19,391 nt of DNA from Treponema sp. (lineage in GTDB: Bacteria > Spirochaetota > Spirochaetia > Treponematales > Treponemataceae), in NCBI GenBank assembly GCA_004554075.1, contig SFOB01000043.1, positions 1 through 19,391 of the forward strand, written 5' to 3'. The translations under genes and the position numbers were made by a program. A model generated the notes under the pieces. It ran no database searches. It saw only the letters and a list, made by a program, of their open reading frames with translations, and had not been told where the DNA came from. Each line of letters starts with the position of its first letter. The stretch's first letter is position 1. Shown here piece after piece: positions 13,256 through 19,391 of the stretch.

Positions 13256-13744
13256 ATGAATAAGGAACAGACTCAGAATCAAGAAAACATACAACTGCTT
13301 CCAGCTAAATCCCAGGACGTAATGATACTCACTGCCTTTTCTAAATGGGCTTTCGAAACAGATGTCCAGGTCGGAGCCCCAGTCCTTGCAGGTCCACCCG
13401 GCTATAAATCAAATCAATTTTACTCCCAGATGAACCGCGCAAAATATTTATACAGCTTTTTTGCCAACGGCATAATCATCGGTGGTGCAATTTTAATCCC
13501 GGGCGGAAATCCCAAAGACTCCCAGGTCGAAATCGCCAGAATCTTTCTGAATCCCGAGCACTTCAAAAAAGGTTACGGCCTCAAACTCATGCAGGCCGCA
13601 GAAGTCCTTTTCCCGGATGCAAAAACCTTTGTTCTGGACACCCCCATCTGGAACTCGCGAACAAATTGCTTTTACCAGAAACTCGGCTATACTGAATATA
13701 AGAGAAACGAAGAATTTGTTTTTTACAGAAAAGATAGGAATTAG
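13256..13744 (+). CDS. GNAT-family acetyltransferase
   Basis: This 162-residue cytoplasmic protein has a GNAT core: YLYSFFANGIIIGGAILIPGG (64-84) for strands 2-3, VEIARIFLNPEHFKKGYGLKLM (91-112) as strand 4 and the acetyl-CoA loop (K-K-G-Y-G), and NSRTNCFYQKLGYTE (133-147) as the C-terminal motif. AGGGG lies 7 nt before the ATG and the gap to the methyltransferase is 10 nt. The AAC(3)-like gene follows after 5 nt, so three small-molecule-type transferases are probably cotranscribed. Substrate unknown. Confidence 0.85.
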   Translation: MNKEQTQNQENIQLLPAKSQDVMILTAFSKWAFETDVQVGAPVLAGPPGYKSNQFYSQMNRAKYLYSFFANGIIIGGAILIPGGNPKDSQVEIARIFLNPEHFKKGYGLKLMQAAEVLFPDAKTFVLDTPIWNSRTNCFYQKLGYTEYKRNEEFVFYRKDRN

Positions 13745-13749
13745 TAAAA

Positions 13750-14457
13750 ATGCTAACAAAAATGGCAATAATCGAAGAGTTAAAAAATCTCGGACTTCAA
13801 AAAGGAATGAAAATCCTTGTTCATGTGGCTTTATCAAAAATCGGATATCTTGAAAATGGCCCGGAAACTTTGATTTCTGCCATTAAGGAAATTATTACCG
13901 AGGATGGAGTTATTGTAATGCCTGCATATAATTCCTACGGTGAGTATAAGCCAAATCTAAGTATTATGAACGAAAGCTTTAAAAATCAAAATGATATTAT
14001 TCGAACAAATCAGTTAATTGCCAGTTTTGCAATTTGGGGAAATGAAAAAGAAAAAATCGCAGCTAACATTGATTATACAGAAGACGGACTTTCTTTCGAA
14101 GCTGGAGAAAAAAGTACTTTGTCCAGATTGTATGAAAATAATGGCTGGTCATTAATGCTTGGAACAGATTATTCAACTTGTACGATACTTCATCTTGCTG
14201 AAAATAGGGCAACGTGGCCAGCGAAAATAATTTTTACCGAAGAATATATTTCACGCGAAGGGAAAAGAATTCCTTTTCATGATGTTGCATATCAGGATGA
14301 AGATTTTAATGAGATAGGTGAGGCATTTGAATCTCTTTATAAAAATGATGATTCAGTATTCAAATCTGGAATAATTGGAAATGCAAAGTGCAAGCTTATT
14401 AATCAGCGAAGTTTTGTTGATTTTGCAGTAAACTGGATGAATCAAAATCGTTCTTAA
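13750..14457 (+). CDS. Aminoglycoside 3-N-acetyltransferase-like protein (AAC(3) family)
   Basis: This 235-residue cytoplasmic protein shows the antibiotic-NAT (AAC(3)) pattern rather than GNAT: KILVHVALSKIGYLENGPETLISAI (21-45) matches the VHSSLSSIG-GG-TVI opening, GVIVMPAYNSYG (53-64) the LVMPT strand, RTNQLIASFAIWG (85-97) the RS-HP-SFAAWG segment, and TILHLAENRA (145-154) the catalytic LH-AE region with His148 and Glu151. It is shorter than usual members (about 260-280 residues), and the conserved HP after RS is replaced by QL, so true aminoglycoside acetylation is uncertain. Start ATG 13750 lies 5 nt after the GNAT stop with a weak GGA SD. Base composition is more AT-rich than the two genes before it. 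Confidence 0.78.
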   Translation: MLTKMAIIEELKNLGLQKGMKILVHVALSKIGYLENGPETLISAIKEIITEDGVIVMPAYNSYGEYKPNLSIMNESFKNQNDIIRTNQLIASFAIWGNEKEKIAANIDYTEDGLSFEAGEKSTLSRLYENNGWSLMLGTDYSTCTILHLAENRATWPAKIIFTEEYISREGKRIPFHDVAYQDEDFNEIGEAFESLYKNDDSVFKSGIIGNAKCKLINQRSFVDFAVNWMNQNRS

Positions 14458-14474
14458 TATAAAATACAACCATA

Positions 14475-15329
14475 TTAATTAGCAAACGGATCCTTGCTCT
14501 GATCTACGGTCAACAGTTCGTCGACGTGGACGCCGTAGAGTTGTTTCCGGAGGTTATTGACTACTTCGTCGTAGTTGTAGGAGAGTTTTTCAACCTTCTG
14601 GTCATCTAGAGCAGCTTTTACTAAGGGAGATGGATTGTATTTTTCGGCAAGGGCAAAAAGATTGTTTCGGGCAACAGCTTTTTTTGTGACTTTAAGTTGT
14701 TCTACAATTTTAAGAACTTCGATATCGTCTTCTTTATTGCTTGTATTTCCCTGATTTATAAATCCACTCTGAACAGTTTTTTTGCTGGTATCATAATAAA
14801 AGATGTTTTCGTATGATTGCGGCTCTGATTCAGAATTTTCTGTCTGTGGATTTCTTGCAACAACTGTACCAAATCTTAATTTTGTAAGTCCGTCAGTTTT
14901 TGGGGAAAGCAGCTGGGCATCTTCATACAAAGTAGAATCAAAAATAACAACTGCACTTTCTGAAGAAAAGGCAATATCACTTTCTGGAATCCAAAAATCA
15001 ATTGAATCATAAACGGCATGAATAAAAGTTTCATTTTCTAAATTTGTTTCCGGTTGGTCTGAATTTTTAGCAAGAAGAATTTCTATAGTGTCGTTATTTT
15101 TTAAGGTGAGCATTGAATGCATATTATGGTCGCGCCCCAGAAGATAAAGCTGAGTCGAAGGTGAAAGAACAATGGCAGATGCAAAACGGTCAGGTTCAGA
15201 AATAACTTCCTGTGCAGATTCTAAATCAACCATAGATTCAGTATTTGTAATGTCAATTTTATCCTTTTTAGTACAAGAAGCCAAAATTGCAACGAGGGCA
15301 CATATTCCAAAAACAACTCGAATTTTCAT
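14475..15329 (-). CDS. Lipoprotein with SH3-like region, unknown function
   Basis: This 284-residue exported protein starts MKIRVVFGICALVAILASC: basic n-region, hydrophobic core and a lipobox LASC with lipidated Cys19, so it should be anchored to a membrane on the periplasmic or outer face. The looser lipobox is common in spirochaetes. About residues 50-165 contain short beta strands in two SH3-like stretches (QLYLLGRDHNMHSMLTLKNN, DTIEILLAKN, FWIPESDIAF); the C-terminal third is helical and charged. The ATG at 15329 is chosen over one at 15365 because the signal peptide begins there. It is the only complete - strand gene right of the ABC operon and looks like resident chromosome. No specific function is assigned. 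Confidence 0.75.
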   Translation of the reverse strand: MKIRVVFGICALVAILASCTKKDKIDITNTESMVDLESAQEVISEPDRFASAIVLSPSTQLYLLGRDHNMHSMLTLKNNDTIEILLAKNSDQPETNLENETFIHAVYDSIDFWIPESDIAFSSESAVVIFDSTLYEDAQLLSPKTDGLTKLRFGTVVARNPQTENSESEPQSYENIFYYDTSKKTVQSGFINQGNTSNKEDDIEVLKIVEQLKVTKKAVARNNLFALAEKYNPSPLVKAALDDQKVEKLSYNYDEVVNNLRKQLYGVHVDELLTVDQSKDPFAN

Positions 15330-15366
15330 ACTTTCAATGTTACAAAATAGAATGCAATAATTCAAT

Positions 15367-15372
15367 ATTATA
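15367..15372 (-). promoter_or_regulatory. Candidate -10 of the lipoprotein gene
   Basis: A perfect TATAAT on the - strand lies about 38 nt before the lipoprotein ATG, immediately beside the -35 of the divergent DinB-like gene. There is no convincing -35 at normal spacing. Confidence 0.35.
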
Positions 15373-15373
15373 T

Positions 15374-15401
15374 TTGTTCAAAAATAATTACATGTTATAA
15401 T
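15374..15401 (+). promoter_or_regulatory. Extended -10 promoter of the DinB-APH(3') pair
   Basis: TTGTTC (15374-15379), a 16-nt spacer and TATAAT (15396-15401) preceded by TGT make a strong extended -10 promoter. The predicted transcript start near 15408 is only about 6 nt before the ATG at 15414, and no SD is present, so the message is nearly leaderless. Confidence 0.6.
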
Positions 15402-15413
15402 AATAATCATAAA

Positions 15414-16094
15414 ATGAACAAAGACTGGTCAGATAAAAACAAAAAAATGCAGACTCTGATTTCAAAAGAGGCAACTTTTGATGAAGGAATAAAGGTTCTT
15501 CTTGAGCTTCGTGCCGAGCTGTTTGAGCAGGTAACTTCAATCGTAAAAACTTTTCCGCCGGAAGCATTTTATCAGCTGCCCTTTGGAGAAGGCGAGGGCA
15601 ATCATCAGACAACTATTGCCTGGTCGCTCTGGCATACATTCCGCATTGAAGATATTGTTGCGCACACTTTGATTTTGAAGAATAATCAGCTTCTCTTTAC
15701 TGATGACTGTCTGAAAAAAACAAAAGCAAAAATCATCACAACAGGAAACGAACTCTGCGCAGATAAGCTATTTGATTTTTCAGAACAGCTTGATATCAAA
15801 GCAACTTATGATTATTGCAAAGCTGTGATGGATTCAACAAATGAACTTTTAAAAAATCTAAAATATACGGATCTAAAAAAGAAGTTCACCGACGAAGACA
15901 AAGCGCGCCTTGCTGCAAGCAATTGCGTAAGTCTCGACGAAAGCTCTGTCTGGCTTATCGATTTCTGGTGTGGAAAAAATCTTAAAGGCTTAATTCAAAT
16001 GCCATTTTCCCGCCACTGGATTATGCATGTTGAAGCAATGAATCGAATTAAAGACAAACTGAAGCAGCAGGGAAAAAACAAATGGATACTTTAG
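15414..16094 (+). CDS. DinB-superfamily protein
   Basis: This 226-residue cytoplasmic four-helix-bundle protein belongs to the DinB/YfiT group. TTIAWSLWHTFRIEDIVAH (66-84) is the conserved helix with metal-ligand His74, and SRHWIMHVEAMNRIK (199-213) supplies His201 and His205, completing the usual three-histidine metal site. Some family members are metal-dependent thiol S-transferases that detoxify electrophiles (including fosfomycin in bacillithiol users); others have no known activity. It is longer than the usual 150-180 residues. No SD precedes the ATG, fitting the near-leaderless promoter. Its last 13 nt overlap the start of the APH(3')-like gene, so the two are translationally coupled. 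Confidence 0.8.
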   Translation: MNKDWSDKNKKMQTLISKEATFDEGIKVLLELRAELFEQVTSIVKTFPPEAFYQLPFGEGEGNHQTTIAWSLWHTFRIEDIVAHTLILKNNQLLFTDDCLKKTKAKIITTGNELCADKLFDFSEQLDIKATYDYCKAVMDSTNELLKNLKYTDLKKKFTDEDKARLAASNCVSLDESSVWLIDFWCGKNLKGLIQMPFSRHWIMHVEAMNRIKDKLKQQGKNKWIL

Positions 16095-16900
16095 AAATAA
16101 ACAATCTCCCGTCTTCGATTAAAAACCTAATCAACGGCAAGCCATACATGGTTGATTCTTTTGGTAAGTCTGGCTCCGGCGTATTTGTTTTTGACGATTG
16201 TGTTTTGAAGATTGTAGATGCCCGTAATAAACTCATCCGAGAACATAATGAAACTTCTGTTCAGGTTATACGCTGGCTCGAAGGAAAACTTTCGGTCCCA
16301 AAAGTTATTTGCTATGAAGCCGACAACAATTTTCAATATCTTTTGATGAGCCGCATTTCCGGAAAAATGTCCTGCGATGAATACTATCTGGAGCATCCGC
16401 GTGAGCTCTGCAGGCTTCTTGCCCAGGCTTTTAAAATGCTCTGGAGCGTAGACCTTGCCGGATGCCCTCGTGAGCGCTCAATCGATAATGAATTTGAAGA
16501 AGCAAAGTATCGTGTAGAAAATAATCTTGTTGATATAAATAATGCAGAACCGGATACTTTTGGCGAAGGCGGTTTTGAAAATCCCCAGGCACTGCTTGCC
16601 TGGCTGCAAACTCACAAACCGGAATATGAGCCGGTTCTTTCTCACGGAGATTTCTGTCTTCCAAATATTTTTCTTAAAGACAATCAGGTAAGCGGCTTTA
16701 TAGATCTGGGGGCTGCAGGAATCGGTGACAAATGGCGCGACATTGCTCTTTGTTATCGCAGTCTCAGGCACAATGTTGATGGCACTTTCGGCGGTAAAAT
16801 CTACCCTAACGTAAATCCAGACCTTCTTCTTGAAGAGCTTGGAATAGAGCCAAATCACGAAAAAATCAGATATTACATACTGCTGGATGAGCTGTTTTAG
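16082..16900 (+). CDS. Aminoglycoside 3'-phosphotransferase-like kinase, APH(3') type
   Basis: This 272-residue cytoplasmic kinase is the clearest antibiotic-resistance-type enzyme here. VLSHGDFCLPNIFL gives catalytic Asp190 and metal ligand Asn195, and VSGFIDLG gives metal ligand Asp208, the same numbers as in APH(3')-IIIa as I remember it. GDKWRDIALCYRSLRHN (215-231) and the terminal KIRYYILLDELF (261-272) are APH(3') hallmarks; Lys43 in CVLKIV fits the ATP-binding lysine. The reaction would be ATP-dependent phosphorylation of the 3' hydroxyl of kanamycin/neomycin-class drugs. It starts inside the DinB-like gene, with a weak AGGG upstream. Spectrum cannot be read from sequence. Base use is like its neighbours, so no sign of very recent import. 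Confidence 0.92.
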   Translation: MDTLEINNLPSSIKNLINGKPYMVDSFGKSGSGVFVFDDCVLKIVDARNKLIREHNETSVQVIRWLEGKLSVPKVICYEADNNFQYLLMSRISGKMSCDEYYLEHPRELCRLLAQAFKMLWSVDLAGCPRERSIDNEFEEAKYRVENNLVDINNAEPDTFGEGGFENPQALLAWLQTHKPEYEPVLSHGDFCLPNIFLKDNQVSGFIDLGAAGIGDKWRDIALCYRSLRHNVDGTFGGKIYPNVNPDLLLEELGIEPNHEKIRYYILLDELF

Positions 16901-16912
16901 GAGATCAAATAT

Positions 16913-17374
16913 ATGACAGACAACGAAATAACCTACAGAAAACTAACTGAATCCGACCTGGACACTTTCATCCAGATGCGCATCACCCAGTTGCGCGAAG
17001 AGGGCGCCACAGAAGAATTTGATCTTGTTCCAGACCTTAAAGATTATTACCACCGCCATCTTGCAGACGGAACTTTTGTTTCCTGGCTGGCCCTGGATGG
17101 CGAAAAAATAATTGGCACCAGCGGAATGTCCTTTGTAGAAAAGCCTCCTTACTTTGGCTGCCCCTCTGGAAGAATCGGACTTCTTTCCAGCATGTTCACT
17201 AATCCAAACTATCGTCGCCGCGGCATTGCAAAAGAATTGCTGCACAGAGTAGTGGAAGAAGCCCAAGCTTATGGTTGTGGTGCAGTTCAGATTACAGCCT
17301 CAGATATGGGAGTAAAACTCTATACCGCCTACGGTTTTATGCACAACGGAAACTTCATGCAGTACAAATTATAA
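16913..17374 (+). CDS. GNAT-family acetyltransferase
   Basis: This 153-residue cytoplasmic acetyltransferase has a complete single GNAT domain: ITYRKLTESDLDTFIQMR (6-23), TFVSWLALDGEKIIGTSGMSF (54-74), GLLSSMFTNPNYRRRGIAKELL (89-110) with the R-R-R-G-I-A acetyl-CoA loop, and MGVKLYTAYGFMHNG (132-146) as the C-terminal motif. The motif set is intact, suggesting activity. GGAGA lies about 9 nt before the ATG and the gap to the APH(3')-like gene is 12 nt, so they are probably cotranscribed. Substrate unknown. Confidence 0.9.
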   Translation: MTDNEITYRKLTESDLDTFIQMRITQLREEGATEEFDLVPDLKDYYHRHLADGTFVSWLALDGEKIIGTSGMSFVEKPPYFGCPSGRIGLLSSMFTNPNYRRRGIAKELLHRVVEEAQAYGCGAVQITASDMGVKLYTAYGFMHNGNFMQYKL

Positions 17375-17386
17375 GGGAGAAAAAAA

Positions 17387-18178
17387 ATGGAAATCAAAGA
17401 CAGTAGAATTGACGACGGCAAGGCCTTTGACTGGGGCCGTACTTCAAAAGATTACGCAAAATACCGCGATATCTATCCGGAAATATTTTACAAGAAAATT
17501 GTAGACAGAGGTCTTTGTATAGAAGGGCAGTCTGTTCTGGACCTGGGAACCGGTACCGGTGTTGTGCCTCGCAATATGTACAAATACGGAGCCCGCTGGA
17601 CAGGGACTGATATTTCTCCTGAACAGATTGAACAGGCAAAACGTATGGCAGATAAAGGCGGAATGAAAATTGATTTTCTTGCCGTACCTACTGAAAAGCT
17701 AGATTTTCCGAAAGAAAGCTTTGATGTAATTACTGCCTGCCAGTGCTTCTGGTATTTTGACCATGAGCGTGTAATGCCAAAGCTTGCAGAACTCCTTAAG
17801 CCCAACGGTAAGCTGGTAATTCTCTATATGGCATGGCTTCCTTTTGAAGATAAGATTGCAGGGGAGAGTGAAAAACTCGTTCTCAAGTATAGTCCAAAGT
17901 GGTCGGGAGCAGGGCAGACAAGACGACCTAACTGGGTGCCGGAGGTAGCTTACAATAATTTTGAAATGGTAGAGCACGAAGAATATGATGTCATGGTTCC
18001 ATTTACGAAAGAGACCTGGCACGGAAGAATGAAGGCCTGCCGTGGAGTAGGGGCCTCTCTCTCCGGAGAAGAACTTGCAAGCTGGGACGCAGAACACAGA
18101 AAATTGCTCGACCAGATTGCTCCCGAACAGTTTGAAATAAAACACTATGCGGCAATTACTGTTCTGAGAAAAAAATAA
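17387..18178 (+). CDS. Class I SAM-dependent methyltransferase
   Basis: This 263-residue cytoplasmic protein has a canonical UbiE/type-11 methyltransferase core: motif I SVLDLGTGTGVVPR (49-62), Asp75 in WTGTDISPEQI binding the SAM ribose, ESFDVITACQCFWYFD (110-125) and LLKPNGKLVILYMAW (136-150). The opening, a W-G-R-T-S-x-D-Y-A-K-Y-R pattern, matches methyltransferases often found next to small-molecule resistance genes, though the acceptor is not defined. AAGGGAG lies 7 nt before the ATG. It ends the second run of modification genes; a promoter and the PAS-GGDEF gene follow. Confidence 0.9.
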   Translation: MEIKDSRIDDGKAFDWGRTSKDYAKYRDIYPEIFYKKIVDRGLCIEGQSVLDLGTGTGVVPRNMYKYGARWTGTDISPEQIEQAKRMADKGGMKIDFLAVPTEKLDFPKESFDVITACQCFWYFDHERVMPKLAELLKPNGKLVILYMAWLPFEDKIAGESEKLVLKYSPKWSGAGQTRRPNWVPEVAYNNFEMVEHEEYDVMVPFTKETWHGRMKACRGVGASLSGEELASWDAEHRKLLDQIAPEQFEIKHYAAITVLRKK

Positions 18179-18193
18179 CTTCTATTTAGCTAG

Positions 18194-18222
18194 TTGAGAA
18201 ATATAACAAACTATTATAAAAT
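18194..18222 (+). promoter_or_regulatory. Candidate promoter of the PAS-GGDEF gene
   Basis: TTGAGA (18194-18199) and TAAAAT (18217-18222) are 17 nt apart, 21 nt before the ATG. Overlapping TATTAT and TATAAA boxes give alternatives. By-eye assignment. Confidence 0.4.
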
Positions 18223-18242
18223 TATTTTGACGGTAATATTTT

Positions 18243-19337
18243 ATGGACATGACCGCTGACTTATTTAACAGCATCATCAACTCTGCGCAAGACTGTGTAT
18301 TTTGGAAAGATAAGGACAGACGCTTTGTCGGTGTAAATCAGGCTTTTCTCGACTTCTACGGTTTTGAATCCGCTGACGTTTTAATCGGAAAAAATGACGA
18401 GGACATGGGTTGGCATTCCGATCCGGAACCTTTTAAGCAGGATGAGCTTGCAGTTCTTTCAGGAAAAAGCACTTATAAAGTGCAGGGCAAATGTTTTGTC
18501 CGCGGCGAGGAGCGCGACATTGTTGCATCTAAACAACCTTTGTACAAGGATGGTGAAATCGTTGGCCTTGTAGGAAGCTTTTCTGATATTACCGATGTAT
18601 TACGACGAGGACAGGGACTCGATCATAATCAGACAATTTATACAATAGAAAAACTTAGAAAATACACTTTCTTCGACAAACTGATGGATGAAGTCAGTCT
18701 TAACGAAATGCTGGATCCGCTTACCGGCGTTATCTCTCGTGCTTATTCAGTAAGATTTGTCCGCTCTCTTATCGCAGAACATATTCCTTTTACCTTTGCA
18801 ATGATTGACCTTGATAACTTTAAGTTTATTAATGACAGTCTTGGGCACACCGCAGGTGATAAGGTTTTAACAACAGTTTCAAAACGCCTTGCAGAATTTG
18901 TTGATGGTTTTGGAATTGTAGGACGATTTGGTGGTGATGAGCTTTTGATGATAGATCTGGAGCATATCCAAACAGATGATAAAATCTCTTTCTTTGAAAA
19001 ACTCTATACCAATTCGCTGGCACTCCGCTTTACTATGGATTTTGGAAACGGAGGTTCATTTATTACAGCTACGGTTGGAGCTGCAAGTTATCCGGAAGAT
19101 GCAGACAATTATGCTGATTTATTTACCCTCATAGATAAAATGCTTTATTACGGCAAGAGCAAAGGACGAAACTGCTTTACCGTTTATCAGGCTGAAAAAC
19201 ACAAGGATCTTGAAGTTACAAAAATTGCACATAGAGGTCTATATACATATATCCATCAGTTAAGAACAAGTATGGAAAATGCGGATGGTTTTGGAGAAAT
19301 TGTCAATTGTTGTGGATTGAAGTTTGAATCGGCATAA
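18243..19337 (+). CDS. PAS-GGDEF diguanylate cyclase-like protein
   Basis: This 364-residue cytoplasmic signalling protein has an N-terminal PAS domain (about 1-120: FNSIINSAQDCVFWKDKDRR, FVGVNQAFLDFYGF, then the VGLVGSFSDIT end), a short helix linker, and a GGDEF domain (about 155-316). Conserved elements are DPLTGVISRAY, FAMIDLDNFKFINDSLGHTAGD, GRFGGDELLMI and KGRNCFTVY. The active-site loop is GGDEL, not GGDEF; the catalytic GGDE residues are kept, so cyclic-di-GMP synthesis remains plausible. No RxxD inhibitory site is visible before the loop. The last ~48 residues (KIAHRGLYTYIHQLRTSMEN...) are extra to the GGDEF fold and look like the start of a further domain that is cut short. There are no membrane segments. 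A weak SD precedes the ATG. Confidence 0.88.
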   Translation: MDMTADLFNSIINSAQDCVFWKDKDRRFVGVNQAFLDFYGFESADVLIGKNDEDMGWHSDPEPFKQDELAVLSGKSTYKVQGKCFVRGEERDIVASKQPLYKDGEIVGLVGSFSDITDVLRRGQGLDHNQTIYTIEKLRKYTFFDKLMDEVSLNEMLDPLTGVISRAYSVRFVRSLIAEHIPFTFAMIDLDNFKFINDSLGHTAGDKVLTTVSKRLAEFVDGFGIVGRFGGDELLMIDLEHIQTDDKISFFEKLYTNSLALRFTMDFGNGGSFITATVGAASYPEDADNYADLFTLIDKMLYYGKSKGRNCFTVYQAEKHKDLEVTKIAHRGLYTYIHQLRTSMENADGFGEIVNCCGLKFESA

Positions 19338-19340
19338 GTT

Positions 19341-19391
19341 TTAAGCAGCTTCCTTCAACTCACCATTTTCAAATTTTATATCTTTGACGAC
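19341..19391 (-). CDS. C-terminal end of a convergent gene (partial)
   Basis: On the - strand, from the right edge, a frame encodes VVKDIKFENGELKEAA and a TAA stop at 19343-19341, four bases past the PAS-GGDEF stop. Sixteen residues are too few to identify a family. Its placement suggests a gene entering from the right, convergent with the PAS-GGDEF gene. Confidence 0.45.
   Translation of the reverse strand, partial: VVKDIKFENGELKEAA

Noticed and set aside
14455..14477. Bidirectional terminator between the convergent AAC(3)-like and lipoprotein genes
   Set aside because: TAATAT/ATATTA gives only a 6-bp A-T stem overlapping both stop codons, with no GC-rich stem or T-tract.
1..19391. tRNA, rRNA, CRISPR array, transposase or integrase
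   Set aside because: No cloverleaf-like sequence, regular spaced repeats, or transposase/recombinase motifs were seen on either strand; the two GC-rich repeats are only two copies 1.1 kb apart.

Overview
The window looks like an accessory stretch of a spirochaete-like chromosome, possibly a gut or rumen Treponema. The grounds are modest: a moderately AT-rich sequence with strong Shine-Dalgarno (SD) sites and frequent TTG/GTG starts, a lipoprotein with a loose LASC lipobox, a PAS-GGDEF signalling gene, and GC-rich intergenic repeats built from GCGAAGC mini-hairpins. A clostridial host cannot be excluded from sequence alone.

Layout. At the left edge is the 3' end of an unidentified + strand gene (to 317). 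It meets head-on a - strand operon (309-2811) for an ABC exporter split into three proteins: membrane subunit A, one ATPase, membrane subunit B. A divergent MerR-family regulator (2858-3358) sits across a 19-bp-spacer MerR-type promoter/operator. Next is a regulator with an unusual architecture (3462-4361): an AraC-type DNA-binding domain joined to a degenerate GyrB-like GHKL ATPase domain. From there to 14457 every gene is on + and closely packed: GNAT acetyltransferases, SAM methyltransferases, aminoglycoside-phosphotransferase-fold (APH) kinases, a beta-lactamase-fold serine hydrolase, a nucleoside-deaminase-like protein, a flavin-reductase-fold protein, an XRE-GyrI sensor regulator and an AAC(3)-like acetyltransferase. 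A - strand lipoprotein (14475-15329) interrupts the series. It resumes with a DinB-like protein overlapping a convincing APH(3')-type kinase, another GNAT and another methyltransferase. A PAS-GGDEF protein (18243-19337) and the tail of a convergent - strand gene close the window.

How the parts fit. The content is that of a small-molecule modification, efflux and sensing island: at least five intact GNATs, three APH-fold kinases, three methyltransferases and one AAC(3)-like enzyme, with an exporter under a MerR regulator and two regulators carrying small-molecule-binding-type domains. Most genes have their own SD and short gaps. Broken pieces lie between intact genes (a GNAT C-terminus at 4923-5186; a kinase-like N-terminus and a GNAT C-terminus at 11019-11133), so the region appears to gain and lose single genes. 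The serine hydrolase gene is bracketed by two direct copies of a 44-nt GC-rich hairpin repeat. No integrase, transposase or classical integron attC site was seen.

The most unusual item is the AraC-GyrB-like fusion. The residues that in E. coli GyrB contact nucleotide or aminocoumarins appear retained, while the catalytic glutamate and the glycine-rich ATP lid are lost. A strong internal SD and ATG lie exactly at the start of the GyrB-like half.
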